Of a stretch of 13,616 nucleotides of DNA, positions 1-5,917 are shown piece by piece. This DNA comes from Tangfeifania sp. (GTDB lineage: Bacteria > Bacteroidota > Bacteroidia > Bacteroidales > Prolixibacteraceae), in assembly GCA_018400515.1 (NCBI GenBank), contig JAGYMR010000050.1, positions 1 through 13,616 on the forward strand, written 5' to 3'. How positions within the stretch are numbered: the stretch's first letter is position 1; every line of letters starts with the position of its first letter. A model generated the notes under the pieces. It searched no databases, was not told where the DNA came from, and saw nothing but the letters and a program-made list of their open reading frames with translations. Both the position numbers and the translations under genes were made by a program.

Positions 1-2067
1 TTCCACGCCTAACATTATCAACAAAACAAAAAATACCCCGCGCAAGTTTAACAGTTCGGTAATGGACGTTTGGACCGATGCAATCGGCTGCAATTTCGGG
101 GTGTTGCTGACCGACTGGATGAGTTGCCCCATTTCTCCGGGAAGAAAGAACTGCCCCCCGCTGCGCGAAGCAAGTTGGTAAAGCATCCGGTGATTGGCAC
201 GGGTTACAATGTCCTCCAGATGAACCGGCGTCACTGTAAAATCACCCGACTCCCTGAATGTTTCTCCGCCCAGGGTGGCCTCCGCATTAAAATGGTAATT
301 CCCCAGGGGCAGTTTCCCCGCATTTAAAAAATAGGAGTCCCCCCGGACATCAAAAGTAAACGGAAATTCATCTCCCTGATCGTTCCGGATGACAATGTTC
401 ACTTCCCCCGTGGTAATCCGCTCATAAGCATCATTGTATACTTCCGCCTTCATCAGTACATCCTCAATCTCCGCCACCACCGGTTCAAAATCGATCATAA
501 AATTATCTTCGTTCTCGCGCAGGGCCAGGTATTGAACCAGTTGATTGACCAGCTCATTAAACTGTTCATGGCTCTGATTGAAATAGTAGTTGTAGAGACG
601 CCAGCGCCAGATCCCTTCCCCGAAAAGAAAGCCGGTTTTCCTGCCTTCGACAATGCCGGCAGAAAGAAGCGGTTTGGCGGTTTCCACATGCTTTATCTTT
701 TGAAAAAGGAAAGGGGTCAGGGCAGCATCTGTACTGTAGTTGGCATAAGGAGCCGTGAGCGGGGGGAAGCGGGGAACCATCTCCCTGAAGGCTTCGCTGA
801 CGGTAAAGGTCGCAAAAGCCGCATTGAGGGATGCCTGTGCCTCTTCAGGAGAACCGGCCAGTGGTTCAATTTCGACTCCCATGTTAAGAGCATTCAACTG
901 GGAAAGAAAGGTCCGGCTTCCGACAATGAAAAGCAGAGGTGTTTTTCGAATTTCGCCTTCATCTTTAAAATCCCCCAGCGAAATTCGGGAGGTAGGCAGC
1001 TGGTTCAGAATGACCAGATTGAAATCTGAAAAATTGGAAGGATAAGGTTCCTCCGTGAAAAGCGATACCTCATAAGACTTCTGGCTTTCGAGGGTATTTT
1101 TGATGGCACCGGCATCCGGATGGGGCCCGTCGGAGAGGATCAGGATCTTCTGCTTGTTTTCCAGCACATTCACCACAAATCCAGCCCGGTTGTTCTTTTT
1201 ATTCCGTTCATTCTCCACCGGTTCGATGAGGGCCGAGAAGTGCTTTAACCCGGATTCTCCTGCTTCCAGAATAAATTCATGGGAATGGAAATAATCATTG
1301 TTGGGAGGCGTGATCACCGTTTCTCCCACGATTTCATCTTCACGGCGAACCACAAGCTTTACAGGCCGCCCGGCCAGTTTGGAAAAGCGGGCTTCAATCA
1401 CAGCCGGGAAGCGGTTGCCGGAAAAGGAGGTCCGGTTCACCCGCACATTTTGTATCCTTGCATCCGCCATCTCGGTGGTATCCCCCACGCCAACCGCATA
1501 CACCGGGTAAGTCACCTGATCAAGCATGTTCACAGGATTCTTCCCCTGATTATAGATCCCGTCCCCAACAATGAGAAGGGCACCGATATTGTCGTTATAA
1601 TGGTGGCTGTTGATGGTAGCAATCAATTCACTGTAATCCGATTTCTTATCGGAAAACCGCACTTCACCGCCCCGTCTGCTCTTCTCCCCAAAAGTATAGT
1701 GAATCAGGGAATACGCATTCCCCAGTTCATCTGAAAGCTGCTGCCTCATCTGCTCCAGCCGGCCGGCAACTTTAGCAGAGTCCCCGGTGGAAACAAGCGA
1801 ACCTGAATTGTCCCAGGCCAAAATGATCAACGGATGCTGAACCACATTCTGTTTTCGTTTCATCAGCGGCGATAACAGCAGAATAGCGATCAAAAAAAAG
1901 GACAAAAAGCGCAAAACACTCAAAATACGGACCTGTCCCCGCGTCAGCTCCCGATTTCCCTTTCGGCTGAAATACAATAAAAAGACCATCCCGGCAGCCA
2001 CCAGCGCAAAAACCGCGATCAGCAAAAACCAATTTTCTGCACCAAATGAAACGAACAAAAATACCAT
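1..2067 (-). CDS. vWA-like membrane protein, 3' end cut by window edge
   Basis: The reading frame is open for 689 codons from ATG at 2067 to the left window edge, so the C-terminus is missing. An in-frame TAG ten codons upstream of this ATG supports the start. Two membrane segments lie at about residues 12-33 and 48-68, and a third begins at about 676 just before the edge, so probably only a few residues are lost. After the second segment comes a von Willebrand A-like fold with a MIDAS-type D86-x-S88-x-S90, then VGDG at 167-170 and GVGD at 193-196. Residues 306-500 resemble a class I glutamine-amidotransferase-like Rossmann fold (KILILSD, LLFIVGS) and end in a GEGIWRWRL motif that I associate with this Bacteroidota family. 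The middle and C-terminal parts look beta-rich. It is probably an inner-membrane protein with a large periplasmic part. The biological role is not established. Domain calls are from motifs only. Confidence 0.85.
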   Translation of the reverse strand, partial: MVFLFVSFGAENWFLLIAVFALVAAGMVFLLYFSRKGNRELTRGQVRILSVLRFLSFFLIAILLLSPLMKRKQNVVQHPLIILAWDNSGSLVSTGDSAKVAGRLEQMRQQLSDELGNAYSLIHYTFGEKSRRGGEVRFSDKKSDYSELIATINSHHYNDNIGALLIVGDGIYNQGKNPVNMLDQVTYPVYAVGVGDTTEMADARIQNVRVNRTSFSGNRFPAVIEARFSKLAGRPVKLVVRREDEIVGETVITPPNNDYFHSHEFILEAGESGLKHFSALIEPVENERNKKNNRAGFVVNVLENKQKILILSDGPHPDAGAIKNTLESQKSYEVSLFTEEPYPSNFSDFNLVILNQLPTSRISLGDFKDEGEIRKTPLLFIVGSRTFLSQLNALNMGVEIEPLAGSPEEAQASLNAAFATFTVSEAFREMVPRFPPLTAPYANYSTDAALTPFLFQKIKHVETAKPLLSAGIVEGRKTGFLFGEGIWRWRLYNYYFNQSHEQFNELVNQLVQYLALRENEDNFMIDFEPVVAEIEDVLMKAEVYNDAYERITTGEVNIVIRNDQGDEFPFTFDVRGDSYFLNAGKLPLGNYHFNAEATLGGETFRESGDFTVTPVHLEDIVTRANHRMLYQLASRSGGQFFLPGEMGQLIQSVSNTPKLQPIASVQTSITELLNLRGVFFVLLIMLGVE

Positions 2068-2100
2068 AGCACAAAGAATACAATAAAAGTTCGGTTGCTA

Positions 2101-2108
2101 CAAAATTA
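2101..2108 (-). promoter_or_regulatory. Candidate -7 element of the vWA-like gene
   Basis: On the minus strand this reads TAATTTTG, an exact match to the Bacteroidota -7 consensus TAnnTTTG, and it lies 33 nt upstream of the ATG at 2067. Transcription would start near 2096, giving a leader of about 30 nt. No clear TTG is present at the -33 position, so the support is the -7 box and its location. Confidence 0.5.
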
Positions 2109-2548
2109 CATCCCGATTTTTTAATGTTCTAATTTAATTTCATTTTTTAAATAAAAATCCGAACAGCCCATAAAAATATATTTTCCCCCATTCGCCGGCC
2201 TCCTTTTGTTCCCGCAGCAACCGTACCATCTATTCCCTTTGATGCATTTCAGGATCCAAAAGGATGTCCTGCCCATTCATGGAAAGGGAGCTGAAAAGCA
2301 TTGAAACACCGGCGAACGATCATCAAATCATGAAATTTCCATGGCCATCATGAATCATTGGAACAACCCCGCGGCCGATTATCTCAAAAGAATATGGGCA
2401 TAACCAAAGGAAAATTCCATGAGTAATCGAAAAATTTTCGGCATAAAAACGAAAAAAGTGATTATTATTACATGATTTTTTTATTCAGGGAAAAAATAAT
2501 TCTTTTGCAGCGGATAGGGAAAAGACAATTTTGAGGTGCTGTTGCATC

Positions 2549-2571
2549 GATCCTGGTTGTGAATCAGGATC
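2549..2571. promoter_or_regulatory. Inverted repeat, first copy (possible operator)
   Basis: GATCCTG and CAGGATC form a 7-bp inverted repeat with a 9-nt spacer. It overlaps the -33 region and spacer of the candidate promoter at 2578-2585, a position where a bound regulator could affect RNA polymerase. Operator function is inference. Confidence 0.4.
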
Positions 2572-2585
2572 AGATAATATTTTTG
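2557..2585 (+). promoter_or_regulatory. Candidate promoter of the esterase
   Basis: TTG at 2557-2559 and TATTTTTG at 2578-2585 fit the Bacteroidota -33 and -7 elements with an 18-bp spacer. The start of transcription would fall near 2590, at about the aborted ATG of the first duplicate, giving a leader of about 75 nt for the esterase. The promoter exists only in the first repeat copy; the second copy has lost the TAnnTTTG pattern. Confidence 0.5.
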
Positions 2586-2626
2586 CCATGAATGGAAAAC
2601 AGCTCATTTTAACTGTATTTTCTTAA

Positions 2627-2649
2627 ATCCTGTTATACCGAATCAGGAT
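2627..2649. promoter_or_regulatory. Inverted repeat, second copy (possible operator or leader hairpin)
   Basis: ATCCTG at 2627-2632 and CAGGAT at 2644-2649 form a 6-bp inverted repeat with an 11-nt spacer. It is the diverged partner of the repeat at 2549-2571. The arms are conserved while the spacer changed in length and sequence, which fits selection on the arms. It lies 17 nt upstream of the esterase ATG and would be in the transcribed leader if the promoter at 2557-2585 is used. Confidence 0.4.
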
Positions 2650-2666
2650 AATTTAAAACTTTAATC

Positions 2667-3545
2667 ATGAAGTGGAAACATCTCATTTTAACTGTTTTTT
2701 TACTGGCAGCCTTCCACCTGCTGAACGCGCAGCATTACCAGGTAAAACAGGAGCGTGTGGAATACAAGCCGTTGGACAGCAGCACCTCCCTTGAAATGGT
2801 AGTATACCATCCTGTGATTCAAACAAAAAGGTCCTTGCCGGCCATTGTCTTTTTCTTTGGAGGCGGTTGGGTAGGCGGTTCACCCGGTCATTTCCGGCTT
2901 CAGGCGGAATACCTTGCGTCCCGCGGGATGATCGCGATCTGTCCCGATTACCGCACCAAAAGCAGCCACGGCACCACCCCGTTCGAAAGTGTCAAAGATG
3001 CCCGGACGGCCATGCGGTTCATTAAGAGCAGGGGAAATGAAATGGGGATTGACACGTCGCGGATATTTGCCTCGGGTGGTTCAGCCGGCGGTCATTTAGC
3101 TGCATGTACGGCTTTCATAGATGATATCAATGAGGAAAGCGACGACCTGTCGGTTTCACCGGTACCCTTTGCCCTCATCCTTTTCAATCCCGTAGTGGAT
3201 ACCGGCAAACTTGGCTACGGCCAGGAAAAGCTGAACGGACGTGAATTTGAAATATCCCCGGTCCATCACATCACGCCGGGAGCGCCGCCGACACTCATCA
3301 TGCATGGAAAAGCAGATACCACTGTGCCCTACGAAAATGTAAAACGTTTCAAAGAGGTGATGAAACAGGAGGACAACACCTGTATCCTTAAAGGATACCG
3401 GAAAAAACAGCACGGATTCTTTAATTATTCAGCGAATCCCAGGTATTTCAAAAAAACGCTGCGGCAAACACAGTCTTTCCTCGAAACTTACATCACGTTA
3501 CCGGGCGAAAACTGGCTGAATAAATATTTTCATTCGCTCCCGTAA
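2667..3545 (+). CDS. Secreted alpha/beta-hydrolase (esterase/lipase-like)
   Basis: The protein has 292 residues. Residues 1-21 form a signal peptide (basic start, hydrophobic core, LLNA then Q), so it is exported. The hydrolase core shows an oxyanion-hole motif FGGGW at 64-68, where many relatives have HGGG(W), and the nucleophile elbow GGSAGG with Ser139. It also has Asp217 in HGKADTTVP and His249 in KKQHGFF, giving a complete Ser-Asp-His triad in the expected order. This fits the BD-FAE/carboxylesterase-like group, which hydrolyses ester bonds of small molecules or acetylated and feruloylated sugars; the substrate cannot be told from sequence. The gene stands alone between a divergent vWA-like gene and a convergent acylphosphatase unit. 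Its 5' end takes part in the tandem duplication described for 2550-2700. Confidence 0.9.
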   Translation: MKWKHLILTVFLLAAFHLLNAQHYQVKQERVEYKPLDSSTSLEMVVYHPVIQTKRSLPAIVFFFGGGWVGGSPGHFRLQAEYLASRGMIAICPDYRTKSSHGTTPFESVKDARTAMRFIKSRGNEMGIDTSRIFASGGSAGGHLAACTAFIDDINEESDDLSVSPVPFALILFNPVVDTGKLGYGQEKLNGREFEISPVHHITPGAPPTLIMHGKADTTVPYENVKRFKEVMKQEDNTCILKGYRKKQHGFFNYSANPRYFKKTLRQTQSFLETYITLPGENWLNKYFHSLP

Positions 3546-3560
3546 AAATACTCCTTCAGG

Positions 3561-3578
3561 GGAACCTCCGGGAGTTCC
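3561..3578. terminator. Hairpin downstream of the esterase
   Basis: GGAAC and GTTCC form a stem around a CTCCGGGA interior, starting 16 nt after the esterase stop codon. Flanking CTCC (3551-3554) and GGAG (3582-3585) could extend it. No T tract follows, so it may stabilise the 3' end or help terminate rather than be a classic intrinsic terminator. Confidence 0.35.
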
Positions 3579-3634
3579 GGGGGAGCAGCGTTGCACATAA
3601 GTTTTCCGGGAGAATAACTTTGGCCATTCCCCTT

Positions 3635-3650
3635 AAAACAGGGCTGTTTT
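3635..3650 (+). terminator. Likely intrinsic terminator between convergent genes
   Basis: AAAACA and TGTTTT pair around GGGC, and the T run continues to 3651. The A-tract stem with its T-rich 3' arm suits termination on the plus strand. By symmetry the minus strand also ends in a T run, so it could act in both directions between the esterase and the acylphosphatase unit. Confidence 0.45.
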
Positions 3651-3666
3651 TACGGAAAGAATGAAA

Positions 3667-3680
3667 TTTCCCCGGGGAAA
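3667..3680. terminator. Perfect 14-bp palindrome, candidate terminator for the acylphosphatase unit
   Basis: TTTCCCCGGGGAAA is a perfect palindrome that sits 40 nt past the acylphosphatase stop codon in its reading direction. A nearby CCGGGG at 3686-3691 offers alternative pairing. Its place between convergent genes suggests a role in ending transcription. Confidence 0.4.
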
Positions 3681-3720
3681 ATTTACCGGGGATAAAACAG
3701 CGGAAGATCCCGGTTCCATT

Positions 3721-3993
3721 TTAATACCTTATCGAAAATCCTGAAGCCGGGGCTCCTGAATTCACGGGATGTTTAATGAATTTATCCACACGGGCCAGGG
3801 TAGGTCCCGATCTTAAATGACCGAGGAATGCATCCATATCGGGTTCCTCCCCTTGGGCATTGACCCGCACCGATCCGTCGGTTTCGTTTCGAACCCATCC
3901 TTTTATTCCGTGTTCACGCGCTTTTTGAAGGGTATAAGCACGAAAATTCACCCCTTGTACCCGTCCGGTTATCTTAATATCGTAATGTACCAT
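3721..3993 (-). CDS. acyP: Acylphosphatase
   Basis: This is a 90-residue protein, the usual length for acylphosphatases, which hydrolyse the carboxyl-phosphate bond of acyl phosphates such as acetyl phosphate in the cytoplasm. The family signature GRVQGVNFR is at residues 10-18; its last Arg (R18) corresponds to the catalytic phosphate-binding Arg. The second signature GWVRNETDGSV is at 32-42, with Asn36 at the position of the catalytic Asn that orients the nucleophilic water. The C-terminus ends in FSIRY, matching the beta strand that closes the ferredoxin-like fold. The ATG at 3993 overlaps the TGA of the upstream membrane-protein gene by one base, implying translational coupling. Confidence 0.95.
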   Translation of the reverse strand: MVHYDIKITGRVQGVNFRAYTLQKAREHGIKGWVRNETDGSVRVNAQGEEPDMDAFLGHLRSGPTLARVDKFIKHPVNSGAPASGFSIRY

Positions 3994-4352
3994 CAGGACG
4001 ATTTAAATGCATCCGCGACTTCGGGCTGTACCAGGGCCCAGATCGAATAGACCCCCACAGCTGTTCCCAGCGGAAAATTGAACAGGTTCAGCACCGAAAG
4101 GATCAGCGTGAGGATCCTTGCCCACTCTTTCCGCTTAAACAACCCAATGCCCGCAACAATGCCGGGGATCGAAAGTACGGTAACCACCACGATCATCACA
4201 TTGGCAATGACGGTCAGTATCTTTTCGGTTTCAGCCTCATCGACAAAATCGCCGGTAACGTACAAAATGGTAAAAACCACCAGGCCGATAACAATGCCCA
4301 GGACACTCAGTCCGATCTGAAGGGCTGCCACTACATTAATATGTCTTTCCAT
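3993..4352 (-). CDS. Small integral membrane protein of unknown function
   Basis: I do not recognise a named family. The 119-residue protein is strongly hydrophobic, with membrane segments at about residues 8-33, 45-70 and 77-107; the last may be a hairpin of two short segments. A short acidic loop (DFVDEAETE, about 35-43) separates the first two and a basic loop (KRKEWAR, about 73-79) separates the second and third. Such small proteins are common beside housekeeping genes in Bacteroidota. It is followed by the acylphosphatase gene with a TGATG overlap, so the two are very likely co-transcribed and coupled in translation. That does not show a shared function. The minus-strand sequence upstream has no exact TAnnTTTG box, so its promoter is unclear. 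Confidence 0.8.
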   Translation of the reverse strand: MERHINVVAALQIGLSVLGIVIGLVVFTILYVTGDFVDEAETEKILTVIANVMIVVVTVLSIPGIVAGIGLFKRKEWARILTLILSVLNLFNFPLGTAVGVYSIWALVQPEVADAFKSS

Positions 4353-4645
4353 GGTAAGATGAATTATAAAACCGGATTAAAATTACAAAAAAGAGCATAA
4401 ATTTAACGGTTCAACCGGAAATAATTACTTTTACACCACCGTATTCTATAAAGGTGAAGGGAGGGAATGAGGCATTCCTGGAGGATTGTTTCATCTCTTT
4501 TAAATGGTAAGGCATCAAAGGGATTTTAATCAATTCCGGGCGTAAATTTTCACATGCCCGTTTTCTACAGGAGAATGCCAGGTACCTGAATGGCGGCGAC
4601 AGATTTCAAATCCCTTCCAACCAGGAAGACAAAAAAAATAGAGCG
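4353..4645. other. Spacer between the membrane-protein gene and rarA
   Basis: This divergent spacer should hold both promoters. Besides the weak rarA -7 box it has a small hairpin, GGAATG and CATTCC with a 3-nt loop, at 4464-4478. A 10-bp palindrome, CAGGTACCTG, lies near 4579-4588. The frame in phase with rarA is open from 4511 to its ATG but lacks an upstream ATG, and the canonical N-terminus starts at 4646, so I do not extend the gene. Confidence 0.4.
4426..4433 (+). promoter_or_regulatory. Candidate -7 element of rarA
   Basis: TACTTTTA followed by CACC matches TAnnTTTG at seven of eight conserved or free positions and shares the CACC tail seen after the rplS box. If used, the rarA leader would be about 205 nt, which is long; a promoter nearer the gene cannot be excluded. 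No good -33 TTG is seen. Confidence 0.3.
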
Positions 4646-5914
4646 ATGAATCAACCTTTGGCAGAACGATTAAGGCCGGCAACACTGGATGAATTCACGG
4701 GGCAGGAACACCTCGTGGGCAGGCAGGCCGTTTTGCGAAAGATGATCGAATCGGGGAACCTCACCAGCCTCATTTTATGGGGGCCTCCGGGAGTTGGAAA
4801 AACCACGCTTGCCCGGATCATCGCCAATACCCTCGAGCGGCCGTTTCACAACCTCAGTGCGATTCATTCCGGGGTAAAAGATGTCCGGCAGGTCATTGAA
4901 AAGGCCAAAAAACAGCAGTTTTTCAGCCGCCCCAACCCCATTCTCTTCATTGATGAGATCCACCGGTTCAGCAAGTCGCAACAGGATTCGCTGCTGGGGG
5001 CCGTGGAAGAAGGGACTCTTACCCTCATCGGGGCAACGACGGAAAACCCTTCGTTTGAGGTCATTTCACCGCTGCTTTCGCGTTGCCAGGTGTACATTTT
5101 AAAGCCCCTGGAGAAAACGCACCTGCTCAGCATTCTGAAGCAGGCCATCAAAAAAGATGAAGTGCTGAAAAAAAAGGAGATCACCCTGGAGGAGGACGGA
5201 GCCATCCTGCGGTATTCGGGCGGCGATGCCCGGAAGCTGCTGAATGTCCTGGAGCTGGTCGTAAATTCCGAAACGGAAGACCGGATTGCCATCACCGATG
5301 AGCAGGTGACGGCCTGTTTGCAAAGAAACCTGGCCGCATATGACAAAAAAGGGGAAATGCATTACGACATTATCTCTGCTTTCATCAAGAGCATCCGCGG
5401 AAGCGATCCCGATGCGGCCGTTTACTGGCTGGCGCGTATGATCGAAGGAGGTGAAGATGTAAAATTCATTGCCCGGCGGATGCTCATCCTGGCGGCAGAA
5501 GACATCGGACTGGCCAATCCGAACGCCCTGTTGCTGGCCCAAAGCACGTTCGATGCCGTTCATCAGACCGGCTATCCCGAAGCCCGCATCATCCTTTCGG
5601 AGTGTGCGATCTACCTGGCCACTTCCCCAAAAAGCAATTCGGCCTACAAGGCCATTGACGAGGCGCTGGCCCTGGTCAAAGCCACCGGTGACCTTCCGGT
5701 GCCGCTGCATATTCGCAATGCACCCACCAAACTAATGAAATCGGCCGGTTACGGCAGGGAATATAAATACGCCCATGATTTTGCCGGCAACTTTGCACCC
5801 CAGGAATACCTGCCGGAAAAAATTAAGGACAAAAAAATTTACCTCCCCGGGAAAAACCCCGGGGAGGCAAAAATTCTGGAACGTTTACGCCGCTGGTGGG
5901 GCAAACGCTTCTGA
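4646..5914 (+). CDS. rarA: Replication-associated recombination protein A (AAA+ ATPase, RarA/MgsA)
   Basis: The 422-residue protein matches the full RarA (MgsA, WRNIP1-like) family length. It is a clamp-loader-related AAA+ ATPase that acts in the cytoplasm on stalled forks and single-strand ends, with SSB as a known partner. The N-terminal PLAERLRPATLDEFTGQEHL (4-23) is the family hallmark and fixes the start. Walker A GPPGVGKT is at 46-53, Walker B LFIDE at 100-104, sensor 1 GATTENPSF at 129-137, the likely arginine finger in LLSR at R146, and sensor 2 SGGDARKLLN about 60 residues later. The C-terminal region with DPDAAVYWLARM and the ending RLRRWWGKRF is the tetramerisation part typical of RarA. 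The gene ends 3 bases from the end of convergent rny. Codons for LPGKNPGEA near the C-terminus contain a strong hairpin that seems to serve rny. Confidence 0.97.
   Translation: MNQPLAERLRPATLDEFTGQEHLVGRQAVLRKMIESGNLTSLILWGPPGVGKTTLARIIANTLERPFHNLSAIHSGVKDVRQVIEKAKKQQFFSRPNPILFIDEIHRFSKSQQDSLLGAVEEGTLTLIGATTENPSFEVISPLLSRCQVYILKPLEKTHLLSILKQAIKKDEVLKKKEITLEEDGAILRYSGGDARKLLNVLELVVNSETEDRIAITDEQVTACLQRNLAAYDKKGEMHYDIISAFIKSIRGSDPDAAVYWLARMIEGGEDVKFIARRMLILAAEDIGLANPNALLLAQSTFDAVHQTGYPEARIILSECAIYLATSPKSNSAYKAIDEALALVKATGDLPVPLHIRNAPTKLMKSAGYGREYKYAHDFAGNFAPQEYLPEKIKDKKIYLPGKNPGEAKILERLRRWWGKRF
5842..5867 (-). terminator. Intrinsic terminator of rny inside the rarA coding sequence
   Basis: A perfect 10-bp stem (CCTCCCCGGG and CCCGGGGAGG) has a 6-nt loop. 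Read on the minus strand, it begins 51 nt past the rny stop codon and is followed by TAAATTTTTTTG, a good T tract. On the plus strand no T tract follows, so it should not stop rarA transcription. It lies fully within the last 25 codons of rarA. Confidence 0.75.
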
Positions 5915-5917
5915 CAA

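Larger units (their letters stand above)
2068..2666. other. 600-bp spacer between divergent genes
   Basis: This is the longest stretch without a confident gene. From right to left it holds a tandemly duplicated leader of the esterase (2550-2700), an AT-rich stretch at about 2410-2510, a more GC-rich block at 2190-2400, and the AT-rich promoter zone of the vWA-like gene (2100-2180). The GC-rich block has short open frames on both strands: two minus-strand ORFs of 23 and 29 codons (2230-2301 and 2140-2229) and a plus-strand frame at 2341-2403. None is long enough to accept as a gene. A short inverted repeat, CAGGATCC and GGATgtCCTG, lies at 2250-2271. The block may be a decayed gene or hold small proteins; the sequence alone does not decide. 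Confidence 0.5.
2550..2700 (+). repeat. Degenerate tandem duplication of about 79 bp in the esterase leader
   Basis: Two imperfect copies lie head to tail. Shared blocks are ATCCTG (2550-2555 and 2627-2632), GAATCAGGAT (2561-2570 and 2640-2649), ATGAA (2588-2592 and 2667-2671) and CTCATTTTAACTGT (2603-2616 and 2682-2695). The last three all keep the same 79-bp offset. The second copy includes the start of the esterase gene. The first carries a matching ATG whose frame stops after 12 codons; it reads MNGKQLILTVFS, against MKWKHLILTVFL at the start of the real gene. This looks like an old duplication that has diverged. Confidence 0.85.

Noticed and set aside
532..1029. Plus-strand frames of up to 165 codons opposite the vWA-like gene
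   Set aside because: They are antisense to a clearly coding region and have no recognisable motif.
1772..2083. A 103-codon minus-strand frame at the start of the vWA-like gene
   Set aside because: It lies in another frame of the same strand. The true frame is open for 689 codons with membrane segments and a MIDAS motif.
4441..4510. Small plus-strand ORF upstream of rarA starting at GTG 4454
   Set aside because: Only 18 codons, and two other overlapping frames look equally protein-like, so composition rather than coding explains it.
4511..4645. N-terminal extension of rarA by 45 in-frame codons
   Set aside because: There is no ATG in this stretch, and the conserved RarA N-terminus begins exactly at the ATG at 4646.
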